64,000 bases of DNA, taken from Plectrocnemia conspersa. Taxonomy: Eukaryota; Arthropoda; Insecta; Trichoptera; Polycentropodidae. The stretch spans positions 124,001 through 188,000 of the forward strand of contig VTFK01000496.1 in assembly GCA_009617715.1 (NCBI GenBank), read 5' to 3'. Below the pieces are notes generated by a model. The model was not told where the DNA came from and searched no databases. It saw only the letters and a list, made by a program, of their open reading frames with translations. Of this stretch, positions 23,701-34,509 are shown one piece after another (positions within the stretch are counted from its first letter, which is position 1; every line of letters starts with the position of its first letter). A program made the translations under genes and the position numbers.

Positions 23701-26700
23701 GTTATTATCAGTTATCATGATTTATTATTTTCGAAGACAAATATTTTGTATTCAAGTGATGAAATTAGAATTAGAAGATAACAAAAATTGCTATTTTGTA
23801 AGAGAATACTACCAATTTTTTTTAGAGAATTTTATGAAGAGTATTTAACTTCAATAATACATATGTAAATACATATAAAGCACAAAACTCAAATTTAAAT
23901 GAATCATAAAAATGCAATTAAAAATAATTTTTAATCTTTTGCCGAAAAAAAGTGTAAAATGAGCCTTGATTTGGTAAAAATAATAATGTGTAAACTTATC
24001 TTTGTTTTACAGTAGTAAAATACAACAAGAGAGATAACAATGTTTCTCAGAACCACTTTAAAGAAACCAAGATTAAGACTTTCTAATAAATATAGAAAGC
24101 ATTGGTTTATGAGTGGTTCAGAGAATTCCTTTACCTGCATCCAAGACCCTGAGTAATTGTATGATTATGTACTTTGTACCGCGTTTTATGTATCTGGAGT
24201 CTTTGATTAATTTAAAAAATGATGTCCATAATGTGACGAGATTAGTGTCATATTGGTCTCTTATTATATTTTTTATGTTATACTAGTATTTTTCAAACAC
24301 ACTTTAATTGAAATTTTTGCTTATATTCAGAATGGGAGCCACTGTATTTGTACAGCCGCTCGATATGGTCAAGACGCGGATGCAACTAGGAGGCGGCGGC
24401 AAGAGCAGCTTCAGCGTCGGCGCCGAGATCATACGCAAAGAAGGCGTCATAGGAATATACACAGGGCTCTCCGCCGGACTTCTCAGACAGGCCACATACA
24501 CCACGACTCGACTCGGCATATACACGTGGCTCTTCGATCTAGTTAAAGGGTATTATACGATTTGATCGTTGAACATCACAACGGAAACAATTCATTGCAT
24601 TTTTTAATTCGCCCTCTAGTTCCGACGGTACGTCGCTTAGTTTCATGACTAAGATGGGATTAGGCGTGTGCGCCGGCGCTGTCGGAGCCTTCGTGGGGAC
24701 TCCGGCGGAAGTGTCGCTGATTCGAATGACGGCCGACGGAAGATTGCCGTTGGATAAGAGGCGTAATTATAAAAACGTGGCAGATGCACTACTCAGGATA
24801 ATCAGAGAGGAAGGCATTCTGTCGCTTTGGCGAGGAACTACTCCTACAATCGGGAGGGCTATGGTTGTGAATGCTGCTCAATTAGCCTCATACTCGCAGG
24901 TATTTATATTATTCTAATTATGTAAGCTAAATGTTTAACGATAACATTTAGATAACACTGAAGTTTGTAGATAAACAACAGATTTTTTTTGACGTATCTT
25001 ATCATATAAAAGCTTTTAGTTAACCAACTTTAGCGTTCAAATATTTTTATTCCGTACAGCTAGAAAATTTTCAGTAGTTGCGTTACGTAATCTGCACAAT
25101 GTTGATTCAAGTCGTTAAGCATAATTCAGTCTCCAATCTGAGCAATTTATTCTCAGTCAACAAAATGAATCACATATATACTCGAGTAATATAAGAGACG
25201 ATGTTGATTTTTTAAATTCAAGTCTCATTGTCTAGTTCGATTATCGATTGCAAAATTTGGATTATTATATTTAATATTAGTATTTAATTATCATATATAT
25301 TTAAAAAAATATTGTTATTATTTTTTCTAGTATTTAAATAGATTTACTGTTCATTAAAGGATTTGATTGGACCGACGTTATATTTGTAACATTTTAGCAT
25401 AACTTCTAACCAGAGATGAGATATTTATATAGAATGACTAGTCAGTTAATTGCTATAAGAGTTGTTTGCCATTTGTTTAGCTTACTTTTTTTTCTGTTCT
25501 GCTTACCCTATGGTTGCCGATATCTGATTTTGGCGAAAATTGGCATATCCGACATAATTTTTGAAGAAAGAATCGGATACATTTTTAATGGGTTGTAGGG
25601 TACATTTTTTATGTAATATTTCGATATTTATATAGTAATTCTAAAACGCTCGGCTACTAAAGGGTTAATAATAAATATTATATTAGTGAACTATAAAATA
25701 AAAATATTCATGAGCTGTTCAAAAATATGAATGTAATATTATTTTTATAAAGAAACTAGATTTGGTACTTGTTAGTTAGCACGGCACCACGTTAAAATTT
25801 TACAGTTGCGAAATGTGCATTTGCTGTTCAAACCCAGACCTATCCTAAACGAATATAACAACGGTATAATGGTTAATTTGTTTGGGTTTGAACAGCACGG
25901 GAAACGCAGTGGGGCGTAATAACTAGTGATTTTTGAGCGTGGCACCATACTAACTAACAAGTATCCTAAATTATCCTAAAGCAGCTGTTTTGCGCTAGTA
26001 AAGCTTCGCGTTTTAAGATCTTGCGTTCAAATCCTTACTTTTCTTTAATCACAACTCAATTTTTTAAAATACTTACTCATAAATTTTGCGTAGTTTGTCA
26101 ACAGATGCCACTATATTAGGTAATAATGAAAAACGCAGAAGTGCGGAAATGGTCGTTAGCTGTGGTTGTGCAAAAATTTAATATCAGAAAATCAATTCAT
26201 TCCTGAGGATTCAAAAATAAATAATAATTTAGATGAACTAACCTAACTTGTAAATATAAATAAAAATATGCAGTGTAAACATTATCCTATTTATATTCAA
26301 TTGCAAAAATTAAATACTAAAAATATTTTTGAAAAATTCAGAACGAAACAAAAATAAAATGTACACGCTCGTTTTTAATAAATTGTCACAGAAAAAATGC
26401 TGATCTACTAAAAAACAATCAATGATTTTAGGTGTATTATAATTCTTTTTTTCAAAATGATCTTGCTTTTTTTTTAGATATTATTAGTAAAATTAATCTT
26501 AAAATTATTCATGATAAAATACTTGTAAATAATTTTTAATTGGATATTGCATATTTGTTATGATTGATTATATCGATATTAAAAAGAAAAAGTGACATTT
26601 TCTCACTACACTTCAATACAAAATAATGTTTTTTTTGTTGTTTCTAAAAATAAGTTCACTTTATTACTTTAAAAATTCATATAATCTTGAGACCAAAATT

Positions 26701-28009
26701 CAGCTTGAAATGAATTAATATTTCAGTATTTTACTAAAAAAAATATTTTTATATTATTTTATATCTTATAAAAATAGTGAAAAATGTATGCACATTGCTG
26801 TTAAATAGGTGTTAGTATTTTCAGTGATTATACTAAATGGTCTAAATATTTAATAAATGTCAGTAATTATTAAACAAACTGTTTTATAATACATGATTAG
26901 CTATTTTAATAAACATATTTTAAAATGCAAAATAACGACGACAAACATTGACCCTTACCTGATAAATATTTCTGGTTTCTTTATATGCCTAAAGTTCACT
27001 GATAATGTAATGAAAAAAATTAATGACGTTTTATAATTAAAAATTAACCATATATTAATAGTATATAAATAAGATGGAGTTCACTTCATTGACCTTATGT
27101 TTTTGTAGTATTTTTTTTTATAATGGTTGAGACGTAAATAACTTCTATCCTTGGCAACAAATTTTAATTAGTCAATAACAACCCAACTGACTCCATCATA
27201 CCAGTTGTTTAGAATAGATAATAATATATTAAATTAGTAAAATAGATAGAATGATCAAAAGTGCATATTCAACATGTAATGTTGTGAGAATTAAAACTGG
27301 GAAAAAAAGACCGCTAGATATACGTATATGCAGGGAGCATCATAACAATAATGTAACAGTAGGTAATTGACTTGAGAAATTTAGTTCAGGTGATAATTTA
27401 ATAAAAAAGCATCAACATTTATTATAAAAAAGTTAGCGTAAATAAACAAAACGATCTTATGTTTTAAAGTGACAATCACAATTGACACCATAGTTTTTAT
27501 AGTATTTTTAATCTATTTAAGAATAGACTTGTGCGTTTACCGGAATTTCTATTGACCTTCATTAATTTTTGAGCAAGCAGTAGACATATGTTTATTGCCG
27601 TGTTTAAAGTTACTTTATATAATACGTATTTTCGTCACTTTCAGGCGCGTGAAATGTTGAACGTGTATATTCCAGACGGCATCGGATTGCATTTCTCGGC
27701 TTCGATGGTATCCGGTCTAATCACAACGATAGCTTCGATGCCAGTCGATATTATAAAGACAAAGTAAGAATCGTAATTTAATTATTTTAAGCACAATGCA
27801 ATTTATTGATCATTGAATATTACGATTTCAGAATACAAAACACTGCCGGTACTCTAGGCATGAAGGAAGTCGTCGTCGATATCTTGAAGAAAGAAGGATT
27901 CTTCTCACTGTGGAAAGGATTTTTGCCGTATTACGCCAGATTAGGCCCGCACACGGTTTTGACGTTTATCTTCTTGGAACAGTTGAACGCATGGTACAAA
28001 AGGACTTAG
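20710..28009 (+). CDS. Mitochondrial 2-oxoglutarate/malate carrier, five exons
   Basis: This is an SLC25A11-type inner-membrane carrier, which swaps 2-oxoglutarate for malate and serves the malate-aspartate shuttle. Exons are 20710-20807, 24331-24549, 24620-24899, 27645-27763 and 27832-28009. All borders are GT..AG and the phases join to a 297-residue protein; human OGC is slightly longer at 314. The start is MAAAPVPAIIAPAP followed by NGIKFLFGGLSG. The three carrier signatures are present: PLDMVKTRMQ (exon 2), TPAEVSLIRM (exon 3) and MPVDIIKTKIQ (exon 4). Family-specific blocks include GLSAGLLRQATYTTTRLGIY and YYARLGPHTVLTFIFLEQ. The matrix loop after KTKIQN is about six residues shorter than in human OGC. 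Intron 1 (3.5 kb) holds a piggyBac element and intron 3 (2.7 kb) a palindromic MITE. A poly(A) signal lies at 28067-28072. The protein looks intact. Confidence 0.93.
21027..23004 (+). mobile_element. piggyBac-like element in carrier intron 1 (1,978 bp)
   Basis: The element is bounded by TTAA at 21023-21026 and 23005-23008. It has perfect 16-bp terminal inverted repeats (CCTTCATCCGTCCCTC at the left, its complement at 22989-23004). A second motif, CTCGGGTC with GACCC, recurs just inside both ends (21040-21060, 21215-21236, 22945-22968) as subterminal inverted copies. TTAA target sites and this end structure are hallmarks of piggyBac. The transposase inside is broken, so it could move only with help from another copy. 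Confidence 0.92.
21258..22831 (+). pseudogene. piggyBac transposase pseudogene
   Basis: Pieces of one transposase lie in order but in different frames. An acidic N-terminus (21258-21500) with SETSDHIEELTETSDSD is followed by a DDE_Tnp_1_7-type core: DAYIGLLLLAGIYK near 21640, PKKPAKYGIKFWVL near 21960-21995 and GRNVTVDNFFTSYEQ near 22110, the last carrying one of the catalytic Asp residues. The C-terminus is a Cys-rich zinc-binding domain (CHICPKTDNEHALECKYC, then C and CNKCNK), ending at a TAA at 22829-22831. Several frameshifts and stops interrupt it, for example near 21560, 21790 and 22245. It is on the same strand as the host gene but spliced out with the intron. Confidence 0.9.
25768..25961. 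mobile_element. Palindromic MITE with TA target site (194 bp)
   Basis: The left end CTTGTTAGTTAGCACGGC and the complement of the right end, CTTGTTAGTTAGTATGGT, agree at all but a few bases. The similarity continues into CACCACG and its complement. TA flanks both ends (25766-25767, 25962-25963). A second inverted pair, TGCTGTTCAAACCCA and its complement, lies inside. TA duplication fits the Tc1/mariner superfamily. It has no coding capacity and lies in intron 3 of the carrier gene. Confidence 0.75.
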
Positions 28010-28072
28010 ATTCGTCCTTCAGTTTGCGAATTATAAAAGTTAGGCAACGTTCGGCACGCTGGTTTGAATAAA

Positions 28073-29147
28073 TAGGGGCATCATCACAGATGCAATTGTA
28101 CGAGTAGAATGGCAGTAAGGAAAAATGCACACGAAATTATTTTTAGATACATTTTTATTGTATTTTATTACGTTGGCGATTGCCGTAGACTGAACCAGAT
28201 ATTCACCGTGCCTACCATAAAATAATACTTAACGATTTAAATTTTACGTTTTACGTATTTACTATATACACAGTGAGAGTTTATGTTGTTTAATATTTTT
28301 TTTTGTTATCCGATTTCGGCGTAACAAAATGGCTGTGTTAACGAAGAGCATACGTATTTACATATGTATAAGAATCTATTTATAAATAGTATCAAATGTG
28401 CTAATTTTTCACTTCACAACAGTTTAAATGGCATGTCATTGAATTCCAGTCTATTACATTATTTATTATTTATAGCACAATTGCTTTAAAATATTTTAGA
28501 AAAGTTACTTTCTATTATTTTGTTTCAAATGATTCTTACGTTTTGAAATACAAATTTCATGTACAGTGTTCGAACCTCAATTTTTTATAAAAATTGGGAC
28601 CAAATTTACTAATATTTATATTAAAAGGAAGAATACTGTTAATATGGTCATGTTATTTATGCAGATATTCATATATTTTTTAATTTATTTTAATATTAAT
28701 ATAACATATTTATTGTACATAACAATGCTACTTAAAAATGTTAATATTGAAATTTAAATCGTCGTCCATTATTAGTTCATATGTACACATATACTTGCAG
28801 TCTATCTATTAAAAATATTCCAACTTATCAGTATATATGTACATATGTAAAATTATGTTAGTATCTAGGACAATTATTAATTTTTTTGATTTTATGTAAT
28901 TATCTTCCATGTTATTTACCTCTTGCTGATTTTGTATTTATTTCTTTAATATTTATGCCGCAATATCTTAATAAAAAAACATAAATTATTTTACTTACAT
29001 CGATAATTTTTATTTATGTATGAAATAAACTTTTAAATATAACAATCATTTATAATATAAATTATATCATTTACATTTTCAGTACCAATATGGATCAAAA
29101 TCGTCTGTCGTATAATGTTTTCTATAAAAAAATCATATTATGAATAA
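28073..29147. other. AT-rich gap between converging genes
   Basis: This interval follows the carrier poly(A) signal and precedes the last visible exon of the minus-strand kinase-like gene. Very low-complexity AT DNA; an AATAAA on the minus strand near 29010 may end that gene. I see no further exon. Confidence 0.45.
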
Positions 29148-32100
29148 TTAAAATGTGTAAAAAAACATTTTAGTATGAACTAACCTGTGAGTCGGAGGCG
29201 TCGCAACTGGAGAGCATCCAGCCGATCTCGGTAAAAGTCCTCTGTTCAATCTGACGCTGAACGGTAGTACACGATCGCCTCTCGCCACTTGACTGAGGAG
29301 TCCGGCACAAGAACTACTCAAGCGTTGATTGAAGTTCTATAAAATAAATCGATTAATATCTCATCGTTTCAATCTATTGAATCGGTACGTATTTACCGGT
29401 AAACAAGATCCTTTCATCTCTCTTAAGTCGATCTTTCTGAACAAGTCAAAGAGCACGATCTCAGCTATCAATGGCGGTCTGGAGCTAAATATCGCTTCTA
29501 ATATCTCTGCAATTTGGGGATATCGCTCTAAGTCTAATTGTAAATGTCCGGGCGTAGGCGCTGGACAATCAAGCTCATAACCGGCGCACATTTCGAATAA
29601 GAGATGCCCGAACGCTATGACTTCTGGGTTGGACGAAGAGTGAAGAGCATGGTGAGCGTTTCTCGATGGTAATCCCAGCAGTGTGTTTTCTAAGCCTGCT
29701 ATCCTAAAATGTATTTAACAAATCTGTATTTATATTCAAAACTTTTTCGGACACTGACAATTGATAATTCAAAATATTAATCCTAAAAAAATTAGATTTT
29801 TGCCATAGACAACCGTTTTACGTTGATAGGAATATAAAAAATAAGAAGAGAGCTATCACCGTTCACTGATCTTTGCAAATACAATTTGAACGACTTACAA
29901 ACTTAAGTTTCATAAACACATCTTAGGAGACGAACCATCCAAGAAGATTAATGATCTACATCCAGATGATGTGACATGACACCTGTAAATCCCTTGAATC
30001 ATAAATCGCTATTGAGCTATTTTGAATTAGCAAATTTGGTTAGTTTATTTGTAGTAAAGTAAATTGGATAGGATGATCTTTGAGAGCAGAATAAGAACTC
30101 ATAATTTCTTCACAAAGAGTGAGAAAATGATGAAGATATTAAGATCTACAGAAAAAACCGTAAGGATCTCTGAATTAATGTGAATTTATACTGTTAATAA
30201 AAAAAAATATATTTTTAAGATATCGAAATACAGCGAAGAGTGAGACAGGGTTGCATTTTATCTCCTATACATTTATTTTAAATATATTTTTTTACAAAGT
30301 ATTGTTAAACATAGACAAAGGTATAAAAATAAATGAGGTCTCGCTCAATAATATGCTGATGATATGGTACTCATATTGGAGAACCATGAATATTAGTTTA
30401 TAATTTTCAAAACATTTTATAATCAATTATCATTTTTAGTTTAAATAAATTATTTATTCATACATTTTCTTTGAAAAAATCTTCAAAATATTTTTATTCG
30501 AGATAAACATTATGAAATAAAAATAGAAAAATATATTTACCTTGCAACTCCATTCTGAACAATCACATTGCCGCTATGCAGATGACGAAACGGAGGAAAG
30601 GCTCTATCGGCCAAAAATATTAAACCTTCTAGCACTTGTCTGCCTAAACGAGCAACCTGCCACAGTGGTAATCCAACATTATTGCTGCGGTCATTGTTAC
30701 CGTGTTTATAATGCCAATCATCGCGCCAATGAGTCTAAAATTATAATACATTAACAATGAACTCAAATTGTTTAGAATCACAACTTTACTGCATCTAATT
30801 ATATCAATATAAAATTTAAATAATGGAGATAAATACTAATTATAGTAACAATCAAATTACATAAAGTAATGATCGATTCAATAACTATTTAATACAGAGA
30901 ATTCATCAAATATGAAATATGTCTACATTCATAAAAATGGACATGACTGATAGCAATTCTAGATGTCACATAATACATTACCTTGTAAATCAAATCTTTT
31001 AGACTTCCTTTCGAATTAAACGGTATGACCACAAAGCAATGACCAGAATAGAATGAAACATCCAAGACTGGATATATGTACGGGTGATGAAGAGCTCGAA
31101 ACAATTCTAATATGGTCGATCTTGATTTTTCTGTAGGTTCAACGGGACAATTATCTCTCAGTGGTACCTATGGTGCAAAATATAAATTATTTTTTAACTT
31201 TCATATAAGTCCATCTACCAAACATTATTTACTTACTAAGGTGAGCAACCTTTCAGTTTTAATTGAGCAGTCTTTTACAGCAAACCAGTACTTTTCTACA
31301 CGAAATCCGACGGCATTCAACGGTGAGATGTATTCGTATCTATTATGCAATTAACCATAAGATATGTTTATACATATAGATAAACATATAGCTATTATTA
31401 GTATATTACCTTGAGTTATTTTCTAAATATTGAATACATAAATTATTTGCAGTGTTTCTCTCACTGCCGTTTTCGCTTGATCTATATAGAAAAATATACA
31501 TTTTATAATACAAAATAATTAATATGTTAATCAATATTTTTATTACCTGACAATAGCTCTATTTTCTTCCACTGGCGATCCTTTCAAAGATCCACTGGGA
31601 CTTCCGATAAGCGATTTATTAAACAGCATCTTAGCGAGAGAATCTATCTTCATGGCAACTAGAGGTGCCTTTTCACCGGAATTCGATGCATCTTCTATAT
31701 ATACAAATATTTTTGTTTTCAAGTATTAGGAAGCTATAGATTTCCTATTAAATTTATTTACACAGCTGAATTAAAAGCTTTAAAAATATATTATAATACA
31801 TTAGTGAAAATAAGCATCATATACATTGATTAATCAACAGAAATCTAATTAAAAATGTATGTAAAGATAATATAGCTTTTCAGCTGATTTAACGTAACAA
31901 TAAAGTTATGATTTTAAGATAAATATATTACAAGCGGTTCAGTGATAAAAGTCATAATTACTCACATAAAAAATGCCTGTTTACTGATCGGTATTATGTA
32001 CAAATACCTTGAGAAACTGGCGAATGTGCTGTGTACAATATGAGTACCAATAGAGTAATTCAATAATTATCAAGTAATGTCCGAGCCTTTTACCATAGGT

Positions 32101-34509
32101 GCAAGGAGGCTTTACACTAGATAGGGACAGATCTATCAGTAAATAGGGACAAGGATAATTAGGTACTATTGTGCTATTATGGTTGTCTGTCCCTATCACC
32201 GATAGACGGTGACAGGTCGACTATCCCTATTTATTGGTAGATAAAGGTAGATTATCTATTCCAATATAAATTTTCTTTGTGGGAAGCACTGAATCTCGCA
32301 AGCATGAAGAGTTGCCATGTTAGCTACTTTCATTGAATCATAAAAACACTATCGAGCTTAGCGATAGGTGAGTGATATTCGTTATTTTCATAGGAATAGA
32401 TTAATGTTTTTCAGTAGTCATTTTTTTAATATTTCCATTTCATTAAATGACATGCATTTTTCTGGCTAAATTCAAGAGGCTTCCTATTTAGAACTCACGT
32501 CATAAGCAATAAAATCGTGCCGTCGCCATCGCAGAGGAAACGCTCGGTTAGCTAACGTTCATATTAAGACTTTATAATCATATTAATAAGTAAGAATCGA
32601 ATAAAGCATATCTAAACGAATTTTAACCAATAGGATAACGCAAAAAACAATTATCTCTTCTCAGAAATTAAAAATCTACGTCAAAATCAATATAATCGTA
32701 TCGGCGGCATCGCAGTGGCGCCGGCGCGATTTTATTGCCTTTGACGTGAATTTTTGACTTCTGAGAAGTGATAATTGTTTTTGCGCCCTCCTATTAACCA
32801 AAATACGGTTTGAATACACTTTGATCAATACTCTTATATCAGAAGTCCGTAGTAATATCAGTAAGAATATCTATCATATTTTTAAAACATAGTGTAATAT
32901 CCAAATCCTTTGTATTTTGGACCTGATCTAATGAAAGTTCTAAAAATATATTTATAGAACTTTCATTAAGTTAGGCTTGGGCTAGAAAAGCAAATGGACG
33001 TTTCACTACTGTCAAATGTCTATATTTTAGGTCAGCATATAATTTCACTAGTGCCTATTAGTAAATTATGTTTTCGCTAGTAGAAATATATACCTACTGG
33101 TGAAAATGTATTTGGACTTCACTAGTGAGAATATAACTACTGAAAAATATGCATTCACTTTAATATTTATACATCGCATGTAAATAAATAATTATAAGTA
33201 TGTAAATGTATATATAACTACATATGGAAAAGTTAAAATCATATAATTTTACTAGCACTTGCCAGATAAATTATATTTTTACCTTATCTACCGGTGAAAA
33301 TGTATTCCGATATAATTTCACTGAAATGACCTATTTTAAAAAATATTTCCGGTATAGATTCGAGTATTTTTTTAAATTTCTGGTTTAGAATCAGGGAAGT
33401 GATTTAATGTGTTAGCCAAATGTGTTTCAACAAGGTATACACAATCAACACATACAATACGAATACCTAAAGTAAGTAGTGAGACATCAGACTGAAATTA
33501 CTGCCATTTATTTTATTAATAATGAACTATTATTATAGCTTACATGCAATATATGTCAATATGCACTAGCTATCTCGATTTTTTTAGAATTATTTATCCG
33601 GGAGATTAGGAAAATCTAAGAACACTTAATCTGTGATGATCGATTGGAATTATAAATATATTATAATCACACATTCCGACATCTTAGATAAGATTTAAAG
33701 TTTAGCAAGGGTATTTGAACCCAGGTCTTTCAGGTTTTAGTCATCGACTTTTATCGCATTATAGTTTTAAGAGTGACCCACAGGTTGCAGTATGAATCAT
33801 ACATACAACACAAAGGCACCGCATTTGCAAGAAATGACTCCTGCACTTTCAACATTCACTAAAGTTGAGCAGGATTCTGTCATTGATTTTCAGATTAGTG
33901 TAAGGGTGAACAAGGGACTAATAAAATATTAATGTAGTGATGTGAATTGTCACTTCTATACGGAACTTTTTAAGTGCTAGAAACTAGATAGACAATGATG
34001 TCTTCATTACCAAATAAAAAAACAGAATCACCATCGGATGTCAAAGTCTAAATTATTAATTTTAGGTATGCAATATAATGAGTTTGAAACGTGAATTTTT
34101 GAGCGAAAAACGCGAGTTTATGATTGCTGAGTGCAAAATAGCGAAAAATTCAGAACTTGATGAAATCTAATTTTCCTTATATTTTAAAACTAATATAAAA
34201 ATATTACTGCCGTTCAAACTAATTAGATTAAGAATAATGTACTACCTTCACTTTCATTCTCCGTCGATACGGATCTGGTCCGAAACGATGCTCTCTTATT
34301 AGCCGCTGCTATCGAAGAAGGATTTAACTCGGCCACGCTTTGAGCTCTCTTGCACGTCGGTTTTTTCTTCTTTCGATAACTGCTCCTGCCGGCTCGCTCT
34401 TGATAGAACCGGTCGTGGCCCGTCGTCTCCGGTTCCTTCTGCTCTTTGCCCTCGGCGTGCCGATTCATCGTTTGGTACAAGTTGAACATCTTGAATTTCT
34501 TCTTCACAA
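29148..34509 (-). CDS. Slob: Kinase-like protein, probably Slowpoke-binding protein (Slob)
   Basis: Seven coding exons on the minus strand join in frame with GT..AG borders: 34509-34246, 31694-31547, 31481-31410, 31339-31237, 31167-30982, 30734-30541 and 29703-29397, then a last one from 29337. The last exon either splices after 29183 (CACAG|GTTAGT) or reads on to a stop at 29148-29150. The N-terminus (MFNLYQTMNRHAEG or slightly longer) is basic and Ser-rich. A PXK-like kinase fold follows: FRALHHPYIYPVLDVSF, PFNSKGSLKDLIYK, VARLGRQVLEGLIFL, HLHSGNVIV in place of the catalytic HRD loop, GLENTLLGLPS where DFG is expected, and EVIAFGHLLFEMCAG. The HRD Asp is replaced (HLHSGN) and DFG is absent, so activity is doubtful. 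In Drosophila, Slob binds and modulates the Slowpoke calcium-activated K+ channel. PXK itself is an alternative, but no PX domain is seen. Upstream exons may exist. Confidence 0.78.
30240..30392 (+). pseudogene. LINE reverse transcriptase fragment in a Slob intron
   Basis: Read on the plus strand, VRQGCILSP is followed by GIKINEVSLNN and, after a one-base frame change, ADDMVLILEN. These are the conserved RQGxxLSP block and the YADD catalytic box of non-LTR retrotransposon reverse transcriptases, at about the right distance. In-frame stops and the frameshift show decay. It lies opposite to the host gene in the intron between 29703 and 30541. The clade cannot be fixed from so short a piece. Confidence 0.8.
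32105..32250. repeat. Inverted repeat around AGGGACAG / CTGTCCCT
   Basis: GATAGGGACAGATCTATCAG near 32120 and its partner CTGTCCCTATCACCGATAG near 32187 form an imperfect inverted repeat. TAAATAGGGAC and CCCTATTTATTGGTAG add further matching arms. A small palindromic DNA element inside the Slob intron is likely, but I cannot name its ends. Confidence 0.4.
32410..33420. repeat. Dispersed repeat R1, long copy in Slob intron
   Basis: This is a long copy of a repeat seen again at 38450-39070 and 47390-48880, with fragments near 1620 and 3830. Order here: an edge with AATGACATGCATTTTTCTGG (32450); a block with GCAATAAAATCGTGCCGTCG (32507); a long imperfect palindrome (32630-32805); a block with TTTGTATTTTGGACCTGATC (32909); then a block with GGTGAAAATGTATTTGGACT (33100) and CCAGATAAATTATATTTTTA (33261). 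No protein is recognisable. Its class (MITE, Helitron derivative or other) is open. Confidence 0.7.
32630..32805. repeat. Long imperfect palindrome inside R1
   Basis: The left arm runs ACGCAAAAAACAATTATC, TTCTCAGAA, CTACGTCAAA. The right arm runs TTTGACGTGAATTTTT, TTCTGAGAAGTGATAATTG, TTTTTGCGCCCTC, the complement of the left in reverse order. The arms are about 70 bases each around a short GC-rich centre (GGCGGCATCGCAGTGGCGCC). The same palindrome occurs at 47520-47700. Such DNA can form a long hairpin as single strand or RNA. Confidence 0.7.
33421..34245. other. Remainder of the large Slob intron
   Basis: AT-rich intron DNA with no exon or named repeat that I can support. Confidence 0.45.
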
